From Casuarina equisetifolia (taxonomy: Eukaryota; Streptophyta; Magnoliopsida; Fagales; Casuarinaceae): a DNA stretch of 64,000 nucleotides. The position numbers and the translations under genes were made by a program. The DNA is taken from assembly GCA_028551475.1 (NCBI GenBank), contig CM052358.1:3164501-3228500 (forward strand), read 5' to 3'. The first letter of the stretch is position 1. Each line of letters begins with the position of its first letter. The notes below the pieces were generated by a model. The model saw only the letters and a list, made by a program, of their open reading frames with translations. It did not search any database and had not been told where the DNA came from. Shown one piece after another: positions 43,927 through 58,464 of the stretch.

Positions 43927-44389
43927 AGAAAGAGAGAGAGAAAGTTGCAAAAGGCATTCCATTCACAGTTAATGAATTATAAATCAGAAATGTAAGTCCG
44001 GTTCTCAAAAGTTTCTAGTCTTTCAATTATATCATACTCTTTGTCTTTAATATTGTCATTTTAAGTCCAGCAACTTCATATGGCTCTGGATTACTGCAAA
44101 GAGTTATAAAAGGAATGGTCTCTGTGCAATACTGGCGTCTATGGTGATGCTTCGGGCAAGCACGCTAACTATTTGGCATGCGCCAAAGAAATGATAAAAA
44201 AAAATATAAAGTAAGTTCACTAAATTTTCAAGATTAATCTGTGTACTTACCTGGAATGGCATCAGCAAGTTTTCTTCCATCATGCTGATTGTCTCCTGCA
44301 GCTGGTTTGGAGTTGCCAAGAAAAGCAATCGCAAGAACAAAGAAGACCCACGCTCTCAAAATGGAAATCAATTTTGGTGCATCGTCCAT

Positions 44390-46390
44390 GTTGTTCTTAT
44401 CAAATCTTAGTTCAGCTAATGTGCCTATTTTAATTCAAAGAAGGATTAGAAGCTCTTTAGGGAAGTGAGCACTAAGAACCAATTTTAATAGTATTAGTGG
44501 TATCCAGAAATACATTTTTGCCACTACATACTTGTCCCAACACATCGACTTAGAAGAGAACGACGTATTAAAAACGGCGCTTAGTCTACTTTTGAGTCTT
44601 CCCATTAGTCTATCTGTTAGTTCTTCGGTTCTTCCCTCGGTATGTCTCTGTCATTCCCTCTGTTATATTCCTGTCACTCCCTCTCTAACGATAGCGCAAA
44701 TTCGAATTTTAATATGCCGAAAACGTTGCGGTAGAAATTATTTAGTGCCCAAATCTTGTTTTAGAATTCTCTTTTCGGAAAGGAAAAATCTATTATTCTT
44801 AAGTTTCCTTTTAATAGAATTAAATTTTTTAATATAATATTAGAGTCCAAATTTAGAAGACAATACTCACATTACAAACATCCACAACCTAAACTAATTT
44901 GCATGAGGATACATACCTTATATTCTCCAATATGAAACCTAAAAATTGTGAAAAGTCCCAAATCCACTTCTTTTCAAAAGACTTCATTAAGAAGAATTTT
45001 TTTAAAATTTATAAAATATATTATAAGTATTATTTTCTTTAATATTGGACTTTATGTTCATATTTTTCAACAATCCAAGCTTGATTTTTATATCAACAAA
45101 GGATTGATCAATTTTTGAGATTAGATTGGATCACATGAAAGAGTGACTAGTCTTAATATCATGTGAGACCCTATTTTAACTCTTCTAGAAAGATCTCATT
45201 GAGAAAAAGAATTGTTTAGATTTATAAAGCACACTACAAGTGTTCTTCTCTTCAACGGGAAACTCTATATCTAATTCAAATCATGTTGGTTATAATGGAG
45301 CATGCTAAAAATGGTGTAATAAAAGCCTAAAATTATAAAAATTTCATTTGGGAATTCTCTTTATAAGGAGGAATACTTTCATTCTCTTAAGTCAACTTTT
45401 ATGTATGAATAAGCTTTAATATGGTATTAAAACTTAGATCCATGTATGAAACTTCTTTGCTTATGACAAAAATCTAAGTGAAATTTTTTTCCTACATTCA
45501 AGATGATGGACATGATGAAACAAGTATGATAAAAGTTCTATAGCATCTAAATTTTGCTTGAAATCTTATTTAGATAAAAGAAATATCTCTCTCTTAGGTC
45601 AAACACTTAGTTATGAAACTTTATAATATTAGATTTTATAGAAAATGGAATGTTATTTTAGGTGAGACTTGGAGACTTCTAACTTTTATCTTTTTATAAT
45701 ATTGAAATATGTCATTATGCTTTTGTATATTAACTTTTATTGACACAAACTTACCTTTTTACCAAAAAACTAACTCATTTCTAACTTAAAGTCTTAAAAC
45801 ATTAAGTGAAAAAAATTATCTCTTTTATAAATTACTTTTTAAGTTTTTGTATTTCCCATGTAATACTTAACAATTCCTTTTTCTTTAAGTGTGGGACAAC
45901 ATTTCTTACATGGATGTTTTTTCAGGAGTGAAAGGATGAAAGATTGAACTTAGACTCTTAATGAACTCCTCAATAATGTTGGACAACCTACATCATTTGT
46001 TTAGCATGATTCATCACTATAGCGGTTCAACCCAACTATCTAATAATATCTTGTTTTGCATAAACTCCAAGCTTATTCATACACATAAGGGTTATTAAGA
46101 GAAAACTTGAGTTCTAATACTATGTTAGATTTTATAAAGAATAATTTATATCCAACTCAAAGTCCTATAACATTAAGTGAAGAAATTTATCTTTTTATTA
46201 ATTTTTTTTTGTGTCCATGTGAAACTTAACATATAGCATAATATGATATAATAACTTTTGGCATGTGTATATGTGTGACATTTTTTGTGCATTATAATTT
46301 TAAATTTGTGAAGTTTTTCATGAAATAAAATTTAATTTACAAGATTTTAATCAGAGAATGAAACTAATTGCTCTAGTTTAAATCTCACAG
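44390..46390. other. Upstream region of gene D with dispersed repeats
   Basis: The first 200 bp align with the upstream regions of C and E, including TATTAAAA on the - strand at 44483-44490. About 44960-45290 is a dispersed non-coding repeat (TTTATAAAGCACACTACAAG; AACAATCCAAGCTTGATTTT) also seen at 47190-47330 and 49900-50200. About 45645-45769 is a LINE 3'-end fragment on the + strand (GGTGAGACTTGGAGACTTCT, ending TTACC plus a run of A). I see no gene. Confidence 0.55.
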
Positions 46391-48420
46391 GTAATCAATC
46401 ATCATCACATCTGTTTTCAGAAGTAAAGGAAAAGAAATCCAACTAATTTTTGACTTTTTTCTCTTGCCCGGGACATTTGTGAACGCCATTAGACCTTCAG
46501 TTAATGGTTTGATTTGGCCAAGTGCGGATGGAGCACGGTAACATTCAGACTTGGAGGAACAAAGGAGTAAAGACCAAATCAAAACTACAAAAGTCATTTC
46601 TCAATAATGTACGTCAAGTTCGTGAAAAATAATTTGACGTCAGGTAATCAATCATCATCACATCTGTTTTCAGAAGTAAAGAAAAAGAAATCCAACTAAT
46701 TTTTGACCTTTTTCTCTTGCCCGGGACATTTGTGAACACCATTAGACCTTCAGTTAATGGTTTGATTTGGCCAAGTGCGGATGGAGCACGGTAACATTCA
46801 GACTCTGAGGAACAAAGGAGTAAGACCAAATCAAAACCACAAAAGTCATTTCTTGATAATGTACGTCAAGTTCGTGAAAAATAATTTAAACCCCGCAGTT
46901 GCGCACGGCGACATTTGAAGTCAAGGCGCTTCGTCATGACACAACCGGGATCCAACTATCAAGAAAGTCATAAAGTATAGAAACTTATAAAATTTATATC
47001 ATTATAATTAAGTTGACAGTAAAAAATTAGAACACAATGTGATAACAAATCAAAATAATAGTAGAAATTAAACAAAATATCTTAAATAAAGAAAAATAGG
47101 AAAGTTGTCACTATATTGTATTTTTTTTAATAATTATTTATAAAACTTTTATCATTTAGACCAAAATCAAGAATTGTATAAAGTAGAAATTTATAAAACA
47201 ATTTACTAGTGTCAATCTCTCCAATGTGGAACTAAGTGTCCAATGCTTCCCAACCATTCAAGCTTGATCTTGTTTGCCTGCAAAAGACTAGCTCAACCAT
47301 GGGATTGGATTGGCACACATAGAAGAAGACTTTTTAACTTCTTACGTTTTCGACGAGGGACGTAACATATAACATAATATAATATAATATAATAACTTTC
47401 CACATATGCTTTGTGTGAAATATTTTGTGTATTCTAATTTTATATTTCTGAAGCTTTTTACCAAAATAAACTCGATTTACAGGATTTTGATCAGAGAACG
47501 AAATTAATTGCTCCACTTTAAATCCTACAGGTAATCAATCATCATCACATCCGGTTTCAGAAGTAAAGAAAAAGCAATCCAACTACTTTAAACTTTTTTT
47601 CTCTCGGATGGGACATATGTGAACCCCACCAGAACTTGATTCTATGATTTGTTTTGGTTAAGTGCGCATGGATCATGGTAACATTAAGACTTTTAGGAAC
47701 AAAGGAGTAAGACCGAATCAGAATGACAAAAATCACTGCTCAATCAATGTATTAAATCACGCAATTGAGCACGCGACGCTTGAAGTCAAGACACTTTGTC
47801 AGGACCCAAGTACGCTCCAAACAGTCAAGAAAGTCGTTTGGATGTTTCCAATACTTTCCAACAACTCCCGTGAACGGTGTCTAGCCCTTCTTTCCCGTTA
47901 TATATTTCTGAGGTGTGTTGATTTTCACAATAGCTGTGCGTACGGACCGGAATTAGTGCTTGACGCCATCAACCTGTTGAAATGGTAAACATTTACAAAT
48001 GCTTTTAACCAATCCATGTCGAAGGGAGAGACGTTCCTCATACTCTTTCTTCACAAACTTATTTCCACTGTTTTTTGAACGCTGGGTTACTTTGACCCAG
48101 TGTAAGTCTTTGCGACTTAGCGAAGTAATATTACACGGGATCTATGAGTCTTCCGCAATAGATCTAGAGAATTACACATATCTTAGAGAAACAGTAAAGG
48201 AATAGAAATTCGAGGGGCAGGGTCGGTTTTGAATGTTTTCTGGATCTTCCCTTCAGTATTTTTTGTTATATGTGAGTTTCGTGAGTATTTATGTCGCAGA
48301 CACGACCACTTGGTGGAATGCAAGGGAAGCGGGCTAAAATACTGGATGGATTCTTCTTTGTTGATGGGTGTTGTAACTGGTATTCCTGTGATCGGTCCAA
48401 TGGCCTAAAACATTTTATTG
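46391..48420. repeat. Upstream repeat R, copy 4, with a recent 253-bp tandem duplication
   Basis: A unit starting GTAATCAATCATCATCACAT at 46391 is repeated almost unchanged at 46644 (period 253 bp), and a third, more diverged copy starts at 47531 and continues into the full R core to about 48420. Between 46970 and 47525 R is interrupted by AT-rich sequence that includes a copy of the dispersed repeat at 47190-47330. No gene is seen. Confidence 0.75.
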
Positions 48421-51240
48421 CTTGTAGTCCAGTGGAAATAAGTACTGAAAATCTTAGCTGAATTCCTTCTCTGAGATGAGATGACTAAATGTATTTTAGG
48501 CATTTCGGCACCTCGGCTATTTGAGGGGTTATCTAAGAAACATTTATGATAAATAAGAGTCAAGTCCTTGAATATTATACGGCCAATAGAGTCCAGGATA
48601 ATAACTATTACAGATGACAATGGTGATGATTATTATTTTCTGCTAATGTGGATGAACAAGATATTATGATTATTGTGTTTTGAAATGATGTTTATAGTCC
48701 TGGAATGCTTTTGAAGCAGATCTCAAGCCAACCTGCAATATGGCAACATTTATGTTGTTTAATAGGTTAGTTGCCTCTATCGAGTTCGTAATAATTAGTT
48801 GAAAGTTACACTGTATACTCGGGGGGAAAAATGGCCATTTATGTATAATTGTAGTGTTATACTGACGTTATCTAAGCAAAACAATGAATGTAATTCCAAT
48901 TGCATGATTTAATCAATATCGAAGGAAAAGTAATTACATTGAGGAAAACTAATTCCAATTTTTGGTAGAAAATTGAAACCAACTTTTCATAATACATGAT
49001 TTAGCCTAAAATCTTTAAAACCCGATCCTCAAAATCAAGGATAAAAATTTCTTTTGCCACAGTAGGGAGACTGTATAATGAAGCACTTTAGGCATGGTAT
49101 ACGAGAAAAATAAGTGCTTTATTCATGGACATAAAACACATGCTGTCGGATCACGCTTTGCATGCATCTATGGCATGTGATCCTTTTCTTACTGAAAGCG
49201 TACTAAGGTGATCTTAAACAAAACAAGTGGACTAACTATTGAAGGAGGCTTTCATTGGGAAATAGTATGTGCAAAATATTAAACCATGTACGAGTCATTC
49301 CTGTGTATTTACCGGACATATTCCACGGCACTCACTTCTCAATAGCTAACAACATTGCACCACTATACTAATCTTTCTGCATCATTATACCTTATTGAAC
49401 ATTGAACAACTTTTCACATGCTATTGTTACAGGGATTAGGTTTGCAAGTTCATCAACCCTAAACAGGGGATGCAAATTAAATTTTGGGCCTATTCTATGA
49501 CTTCTTAGTCACGTTTAGGTAAGGTTCTTCATCATAGTTTGTTAGTGAGCTATCCAAGGGTAAGTATTGGATTTCGTGTTTGTCTTTCTTTCCAATTAAC
49601 GCTATATTTCTTTATCTTGCTATGGTCAAATGGGCTCCAAACTACAGGCAAGGGTCTCCCACGCTACTCGAAATTTCTCACTTTTAATTTCATGAACTAA
49701 ATATAATCAAAATAGGTGCTTTTGCAAAACAACAAGGAATTGAAAAAACATGGTTGTGATGTATGACAATATTAGATTTTGAATGTTGTAGAACTTGAGG
49801 TAGGAAATGTTCTTGGACAAAAAATGCACAATTCTTTTATTAGTAATTGTTTTCAAGTATTGCTAAGATCTTTCAAGATTACTTGTGAAAGGCTTAAATC
49901 CACCTCTCTTCAAAAGTCCTTATTGAAGAAAAAGATTATTCAAGCTTATAAGACATTATAACTATCCTTCTTTCTATTGTAAGACTTTGTGATCCAATAT
50001 TTCCCAACAATTCAATCTCAATCATTTGCCAACAAAAGATTAGCTAATTTGTAATATTAAGTTAGATCACACAAAGGAAGAACTAGTTCTAATACCATAT
50101 GGAAGCCTTAGGCCCACTTTTCCTTAAAATGTCTCTTTGAAAAGAGAGATTGTTTAAGTTTATAAAGCATATTATAAATACTCTTGTCTTTAATCTAGGA
50201 ACTTAAACAATTTAAACAACTATATTGGTGTTTTTTGAATTCATAGCATTAGATGGGACTTGCAGGAGGTAGGCCACTTGATTTATCATCAATTTCTTAA
50301 TTTTAAGAAGAGTTCAATCCAATTTCCAATATAATTCCTCTATCAATATCTTTTTCTTTTCTGTCAAATTTTGAACAAAAACTTTTCTTTCCTTGGAATA
50401 ATGCCCTCCCAATTCCTTTCTTTTGCTTTCATTTCTACCTTTCTCAACCCAACATGTTGTACCATCATGCTTATGGAGCTTAAGGGTCATGACCACTCAT
50501 AACTTGTACCTCAATGGTCCAAACTTCAGTCTATGGACAGTTGTGAGAAGAGAGACCTAGTTATAAAGGAAGGGATAGAGGAGATGGAAATGAAATGGAT
50601 ATATTAAAAAAAAATTGTTTAAGTTTTAGTTTGGAAATAGGCAAATGTTTAGGATTTTGATAAAGAAAAAACAAGTTAAATTCTTGTGGAAGAAAAATTT
50701 AATAACCACACTTTTTAAAGTTTGGCCAAATTCAATGGAATTCCATCTTTCAAGAACAAGGATGAAAATTTCCCATGCTGCAATAGGTTATTGGTACAAG
50801 TAAGCGCTACAGCCATATTTCACCTTCCATAGGTGGGTGGCTTGTGCTTCTTTCCTTGCTGAAAGCTTAATAAGATGACGATAAACTAAGAAGAGGGCCT
50901 AATGTATGAAGGAGGCTTTCAATGGGAAATAATATGCACCAAAATAACAATGCGTACTATTGCACTAGTCACTCTAGCATTCAGGGCACTCACTTACCAA
51001 TAAATAACAATGCTTCTAATTAAAAGAGATCATAGAAGTATATTTAGATTAAAAATTTTACATAATTATAGTTTAATAATCAGGAAGCAAGCTAAAGAAA
51101 TCCATGAAAATGCAAACTCAAGCAACTAAAACAAAGATACAAGCATCAAATTATAATATTAACTTTTGAAAAAGGCTAATGTAAGACAAACTTATCATTG
51201 TATTATACATAAGGAACTTTTGATCACAGCTTCTTTAAAA
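48421..51240 (-). other. Intergenic module between D and E
   Basis: 48480-49790 aligns with 31660-31740 joined to 32735-33850, which is the LINE-free state of that interval. About 49900-50200 is a copy of the dispersed repeat and occupies the place where B and D flanks carry the decayed transmembrane exon. 50200-51240 is the 3' flank of gene E, alignable with the flanks of A, B and D. No gene is seen. Confidence 0.55.
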
Positions 51241-54200
51241 TTACCTAGCATGAGGAGCTATTTCAGATCCAAGCTGTAAGCCCCTAGTCTCCATCTTTTG
51301 ACTTCTTTCTTGAGCTAAACATTCCTTTAGTTCTGCCAATACAATACTCATATCTGGCCTTTGGTTTGCAGCTGATGGTATGCATGACATGGCTACCTCC
51401 AAAACTTTCCAAGCAGAATTGGTGTTGAATTCTCCTTCTAACCTTCGATCAACAATGTTTTGAATATCCCCTCTTTCAATTAAAGGCTTAACCCATTCAA
51501 GCATGTGATTGTTTCTCATAGGACCTCTTATTATTGCAGGTTGACCAGTGATAAGCTCCAATAGAATAATTCCAAAGCTATACACATCACTTTTCTTGTT
51601 GAAGAATCCATATACTTGAAATCTATAAGTAAACAACTAGTGATTAAAAGATAAGAGAAACTCAAAGTTTAATTTTTTGCCCAGTTTATACTTTGATTGC
51701 ATTTGTATCTTATTCAGCAAGATAATGTCTAGTTGGTTTAACCTTAAATAATACTTACTAGCACCTTGATGCTTTGAACAAGCACAATAAATTATAAAAT
51801 AAAAAATGAATCAAGCATCCAAATTCTAGTAGGGTCTAATTCTTTTGAAATATTAACATTTCAAAATTTTTTTCTATTGACAAATTAGGTAGATTTTGAC
51901 CACCGTGGAAACTTGTAATTCAGCATTGTGATCCTCATGAATAGAACATTTAGGTATCAATATTTTTATGATACCAAGCTTACGATGTTACAAAGTCTAT
52001 TATGTATTGATGTGATACTTGAATACATTCAAACTAAAAGGAGAATTATTTCCAAGCAATGGATTTAACACTTATGAGGATCAAGGTACCCTAATGTACC
52101 AGCAGGACGAGTTGACACATGAGAGTCTCCTTCACTTGCAAAGGCTCTAGACAACCCAAAATCTGCTATCTTTGCTTGCATGTATTCATTTAATAAAATG
52201 TTGGAAGCTTTCAAATCTCTATGGATTATAGGTGGCTTGCAACCATTATGGAGATACTCCAACCCTGAGGTTACATAGCATGTCATTGTCTTGTTCAAGC
52301 CCAAAAATAAAATCCAAAGGTTTTAAATATGAATAATCATGTAACCAATGTGTTTGCATACCATGTGCTGCATCCACTGCAATATGAAGTCTCTCATTCC
52401 ATTTTAAGACACACGTGCTGGTCACTACATCAGAAACATATCGAGTTATTTCTTCAATTGAACAGTAATCGAGAATTGCCGAATTTTTCAATGATGTAAG
52501 AAATTAACAATATTCACGAGATATTTGTGAAACATATAAATTAGTAATCCTAATGAACGAAATATGGATACAATTTCTTTTAAAGCTTAGACTGGCTACC
52601 TGGTGCTACATGTCTTTTTTTTTCCCGTTTAATTTGGTTTGACGTTTTATACCTTAATCGATAAGAGATTAGCTTGGTCCTTTGAGTATTTGTTGGTTCA
52701 CATGCTTTTTTTCTTCTGTTTTCTTGTCTCATTCTTTTAGTGATATAGGTGCTTCACCAAAGTACAAGATTCAGTACAGTTTCAAAGGCAGTGCTCATGG
52801 TGTTTATGATAATTACTGGCAACATGGGATTGCCTTACGTAAAAAACGAATCGGCAAGCATTTGGGACAATTGCATCATCTTCTGAGGTGGCCTGCTTTA
52901 ACAAGCAGCCTGTGAAGTGCAATTTTGGAACTTTACCCAAGCTTTGCTCTTCTTGATTGAAAATGCTAACTTAATAGTGGGTAGCAGGATGGGTAGCCTT
53001 CGGTGGTAAATACCTGATAAATGCTGCTGTAGATTACCATTAGCCATGTACTCATATATCAGTGCCTTGTTTTCACCCTCATCACAGTATCCAAGAAGAG
53101 AAACCAGGTTTCTGTGATGAACTACCGTTAAGAGTTGTGCCTGTATTTGAAAATGGCACTTCATTTAGTTTTTGAATCCTTGAAGTAAATGAAAGCAATA
53201 ATTGCAACACTAAATCTGACCTCGGCTTGAAATTCCTTATACCCTTGGTTTGACGAAGAAGAGAGCAACTTCACGGCAATTTTAGTGCCATCTTTCAGTG
53301 TGCCGAGGTACACGCTTCCGAATCTACCTGCTCCGAGGATTGTCTTGAAATTATTAGTTATTTTCACAACTTCAGAGTAGCTATACCGTTGATCCTTTGA
53401 TTTGATGTTGGATTTCACAATCATGTCTACAACAAAGAAGATAGCACATCAGTGACATGCACGAGTGCACTAGAAAGGTTTCAAGTTTGCATGGGAATAT
53501 GCATGGTCTTTTTATCATCATACATGTTTGTCATTAAATCTATTTATCTACGCTACTAGGATTAAATCTGTAACCCATCAATCATAACCAGGGTATGCAA
53601 ATAAAATCTCAAGCCTATGCCAACAAAGCCTTGTGCAAATTAAATTTTATTTATTTATTTTCCAAATCATTTTTCATAACCTAAACCATTGGATTGTCAT
53701 TGGAAAAATAAGTCTTATTGTTAAGGGCAATCTCTCTTGTAAAAAGGTCTAATTCCGTGAATTGTAAAGAAAATGAAAGAAGCAGAAAATGAAGAAAAAA
53801 CTACCTTCATGTCTTTTCCTTCCATAAAAAGCCACGACACCAAAGATGAACACCAGGACCAGGACTACTAAGATCGATGCAACAACCGCAATTACAAACG
53901 TATTTTTCTTCTTTCTCTTGCATGGAGCTACCAGACAAAGATCCGGATTTTCATCGAGTCTTGCATAAAGTGCATGAAGGTAAGATTCCAAGTTAAACAC
54001 GTAATTGACAGACAGATGATGCTATGATCAAGCAATCAGAATTACCGTTGGAAATACAAAGGAATTTTACATAGCATTAAAGGAACGAAGTCATGCTTTT
54101 CTAGTGTTTGCTGTGTAAATCGAGCAATTATAAAGGACAAAAATAAATAAAATAAGAAACAAGGATGACTAGAATTAGCCTATTAAGCAACTAGAAAAAA

Positions 54201-57200
54201 ATGAAGTATTTAAGGTAGGAAGATATGCTAACCTCAGGTGTAATTCCCCATCCTTGGACTTCTCCAGAAGAGCCTCAGGAACTGAACCTGAGAGCTTGTT
54301 ACCCCTTAAATCACTGCAAACATAGTGTTAAGAAAATCACTTCAATCCTAAGCCAACAGGTTCATCTTATCTCCGTCAAAGCTGAACAACTTACAGGGTG
54401 TTCAAATGTGATAGTTGTGCCAGAACTTCTGGCAGTGGCCCAATTAATTTATTATATGACAAGTCCCTGAAACAGTAACAGTTAGAAAAACTATGGACAA
54501 AGATACTTGTGAATCTTAAGCCAAAACAATTCCTTCTATTCTTACGACCCCCATATTAAAATTAATGGACTTAGATACAAATGTAACAACTTTGCTTTTC
54601 AAGCATTAAAATGTTCAACAATCAGGAAATCCATCTGTCAATCGAAACTATACACTTACAAAGCTTGTAGCACTTCGAGATTGGTGAATGCATCTGCGAA
54701 ATCCCCAGACAATTTGCTCGAACTCAAGTTCCTGCTTACAATTGTGAAAGAAGTATTACGGCCATAGTTCACATACAAGTTTCAGAAGGAATAAGATTAT
54801 TCTCAAGCAATTAATGGGTTCCGCCAAACCAGGGGAGGTGCATAAGTATTTGAAAGTTTTTCATCAGTAGGAAAATTTTGCTTTTCTTTTTTCTTTTCTC
54901 GATCATATTTTCACATCATTTACTGTGAAGGTCAACTCGATGGGGTGTCACCAGAATTAAGGAACCTTGTCTTGGCCATCAACACTGCATTGATTGAAAA
55001 TTTACAGCACATCCACATAGGTTTTGACGTTTTGGAAGAACACTCACAATGAGATGATCCTTGGAGGATCGTCATAACTGCAGTTCAGACCCTCCCATAG
55101 GAATTCACTAGGGAGACAAGGATCGCCTTGCCAGTTTCTGGCCACGCTGTACAGTCTCTTGATTTCCATGATAGCTTCAACTATTTTTTTAAAGGCAAAA
55201 CACGAGTTAGTACAGGCTCATTCAAAGGAAAGTGATTAGGAGGGGAGGGAGAATTGGGACTAGATTATCGTATAAAAGCACGAAAAGTGAGAACTAAACT
55301 AAAAATTTGCAGAAATCGCTCAAAAATGACTCTCATAAAATTGGCGATGAACTGTCTCAATACAGGCTGTGATGTAACTATGTAAAACTCTTGTAGTTGC
55401 GAGGTTTGTGTTGAGGATATACGTCCCCTTGAAAACTAATTTGGGTTGTAAGTTTAAGAAAGGGGGCTTCATTTTCTAATCCTAAAATCTGATACCATAT
55501 TAGAATACTTATTTTCTCCCTCTAATTAGCTTGAAAGATAGGCAAACACCTTTAAGTATAAGGAGCACAATGGGTCAACCCTTGATGATGTAACACACAT
55601 TTAGACTTCAACATACTTTCTTATTCTGAGCATGGGAAAATACATGTCATGTGGATACACCCCACAAGTGATTTGTTGCTTACTTTAAACTTGGGTCATG
55701 ATTCTATTTTATAAAGCTAATCTCCTTCATTCAAATCAGTTTATAAGAGAAAAACACCTTTACATATAAGAAACACAACAAACAAGTATACTGACAATAT
55801 GAGATACACATTAGATTTCAACATATGAAACAAAATTTATGTCAACTTGAAAAATAAGCCATCACGTTATATATAGAAAAGGCTTCCCCATCGTAATGAT
55901 AGAGAGGACCATACGTAGAAGATTATTATCCCTTACGCAGAACGCGTAAGAAACGCTCACACGAAACCAGAAAAGAGAAGAAAGGGTACCGTCATCCTCG
56001 GCCGTTGGATTGTCTGGAAGATCTATTAGTGCATAGACTTCAACGGCGTTGAGGATTGGAGGAAGTGTAGTTCCCTCAGCTGCACTTATTGAGAAGTAAA
56101 ACTGGCTTCCTGTAATTGGCGGATCATCTTGGACTATGGTCAGTGGTTTTAGATAATCGAGCGTAACAGTCGGTGCCAGATAGCGGTCACCATTTAGATT
56201 AATTGTGAGTTGCCTCTGCTGGCCAGCTTCAAGTTTCTCAATCTCAGAAAAGTGAAAGTAGAAATAATACTTGGAATGAGGATCTGATGAAGACCAGCTA
56301 TAGGTCAAGGGAATGCTAGCGTTCCCTGTTCTGGCAGCAGTCTGCAACACTACGGCTGGTAGTTTATAAGGATCACCATTGCCCGAGTAAATGATCGAAC
56401 TGGATGTCACCGGAATCCAAGGATCCGATTCTAGAGGTGCCCACCAGCGATCATAGACATCGTCTTGATACCTAATTGGGTGAGATTTTTTGAGATGTGT
56501 CAGAAAATTATGAGAGTGGAACAACTTTGACATATTTCTGCACAAATAGACATTGCTTTTGTTTGTTGTGACAGAATATGTTTCGGTGCTAAAAACTTTT
56601 AGTAAAAGTTGTAATAAAAACAGACAAGTACAAGCAAAAAGTCAATTTATTTGAAGGGATACGAGCTCAAGGACTTGGTTTAACAAATATACTTTCAATA
56701 GTCAACATAGCATCTCCAATATACCTGATTCTTGTTATATTTGCTGCGATGCCAATGTCATTTCCCCCTCTGCCTGCGAGTGCCCCGCCCTTAGTTTCAT
56801 ATATAGAATTGTCCAAAAGCCGTAGTTCCAATGATGAAATGAAGGGTACCCCTTGGCCAGTGTTCACAAGGCACACGTCTATGTAATCTGTCAAGGAAGC
56901 ATGAATAACATCGTACAAATTTCCGGTTGTTAAATCCACCGTTACCCATTTATTGACCCCCAAATATAGGTCAAATATGGGGACCTGGTTTTTTCCATCA
57001 TAATTTTCATAGACGAATCTACCTCTGATCAAATACTTATTGTTTTTGCCTTGCTTTGGTCTTAGGGTGTAACAATTCCTTTGTCCTTGTGGAAAACTTC
57101 TCAGGCTTCTCAGTGGTTGAATATATTTCGATGGATTAGTGACCGTCCCAATTATTCCACCATCTATAAGATTTTTATCTGACACATAAGGAATACCCGT

Positions 57201-58419
57201 TTTCGTTTCAACATAATCTTCATCGCCACCGCAGTCAATGCTAATGAAACCTTAACATGTTAATAAAAAAAAATAGAGAATTAGACATAGCTACTTATAC
57301 AAAGAATATTAAATTATTTATGAAATGTTTAGTTCTGATTTGTTGAACCAATTTCAGGATCCAGAACCCATGTAATGTTAGGAGTATCTAAACTACTAGA
57401 CATTCAATTGAATAGACAATCTAATCATATTCAACGTGTTCAGGTAATAGGAACCTAAAGAAATGATCATTATAACAGGCATGGAGATACGCCAGCAAAA
57501 AAAAGAGATAAATCTGAAAAGCAACATGTTATTAGTAGGGATTTTTACATGCATGGTTAGGAAATATTCGATTTTAATCAATCATTAAGAGAAATACATT
57601 TGAAATCTATAAGAAGAATATGGTACTAAAATATTTGCAATGTGTGACAACCATTTATTAAATACACCCTTTTGTCCTGAGCATAAAAAAATAAACTTTA
57701 GTATGAGAATGATCTTTACCAGCAATAATTTAAAATAACAAGAATTTAGTTAAGAGTGATAAAATGCAAAACTTGATTTTGGGATCCGATATTATGTTAG
57801 TAAAAGTTCAACATACTTATTTAAAGATCATTAGTTTTAAAGAGAATAATAAACTAAAATAAAATAGTAGAAGACAATCACTATTTTTAGCATACATTAT
57901 AACAAACAAATAACTTCAAAATAAATATATGACTATAGGAACAAATTTAGACACTATAAACAATAGGTAACTGTAGAAAAAGCAATTTTCTACCTCTGGT
58001 TTTATTCTAAAATATAAGAAAAGAGAAAAAGAAAATAGAAAAGCAACAAAAGGCTTCCATTGCATTTGTAGGCATGTGGCAGTTGGCAGCACAAGCAGAC
58101 TAAGACCTCTTAATCTCAAGTTTCATACCCAACTTTCTCACATCATCATTTATCTAACAAAAATTAGTAAAAAAAGAAAAAGAAAAAGGCTTCCATTCCT
58201 GTAAAACTGCTTAGATTACAACTATTGGATATGATTCAGCAATGTAAAATGTAGTTTTTGGCCTAGGAATCCTTTCAAACTGTTCATCATAAAATATTGT
58301 GACCTTTAGAGCCAAAACCTGCATAAGGCTCCGGGTGAATTGCTGGAAAATGTAACAAAAGGAATGGTCTCCTTGCAGTACTCGTCAATGGTAATGCTTC
58401 GGGCAGGCATGCACAGATT

Positions 58420-58464
<45 letters not shown>

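Larger units (their letters stand above)
36007..44389 (-). pseudogene. Gene D: malectin-like LRR receptor kinase pseudogene
   Basis: Exons on the - strand: 44251-44389 (first exon; the ATG used by C and E is lost, and the next is [11 protein letters not shown]), 41496-42021, 40036-40520, 39272-39404, 39134-39205, 38969-39049, 38533-38697, 37967-38172 (intact P-loop GAGGFGSV), 37760-37886, 37137-37199, 36856-37044 and 36007-36387. Lesions: stops near 41552-41554, at 39325-39327 and at 37794-37796; single-base losses near 36908 and 36255 (exons of 189 and 381 nt against 190 and 382). Catalytic motifs are also changed: IIYRDLK for HRD and ADFELS for DFG. One LRR exon found in C and E is absent, as in A and B. 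The malectin and transmembrane exons are otherwise well kept, so decay is fairly recent. Confidence 0.85.

Noticed and set aside
44532-44837. Serine- and leucine-rich + strand frame upstream of gene D
   Set aside because: Low-complexity pyrimidine-rich DNA; the homologous region upstream of E (58790-58960) does not keep the frame.
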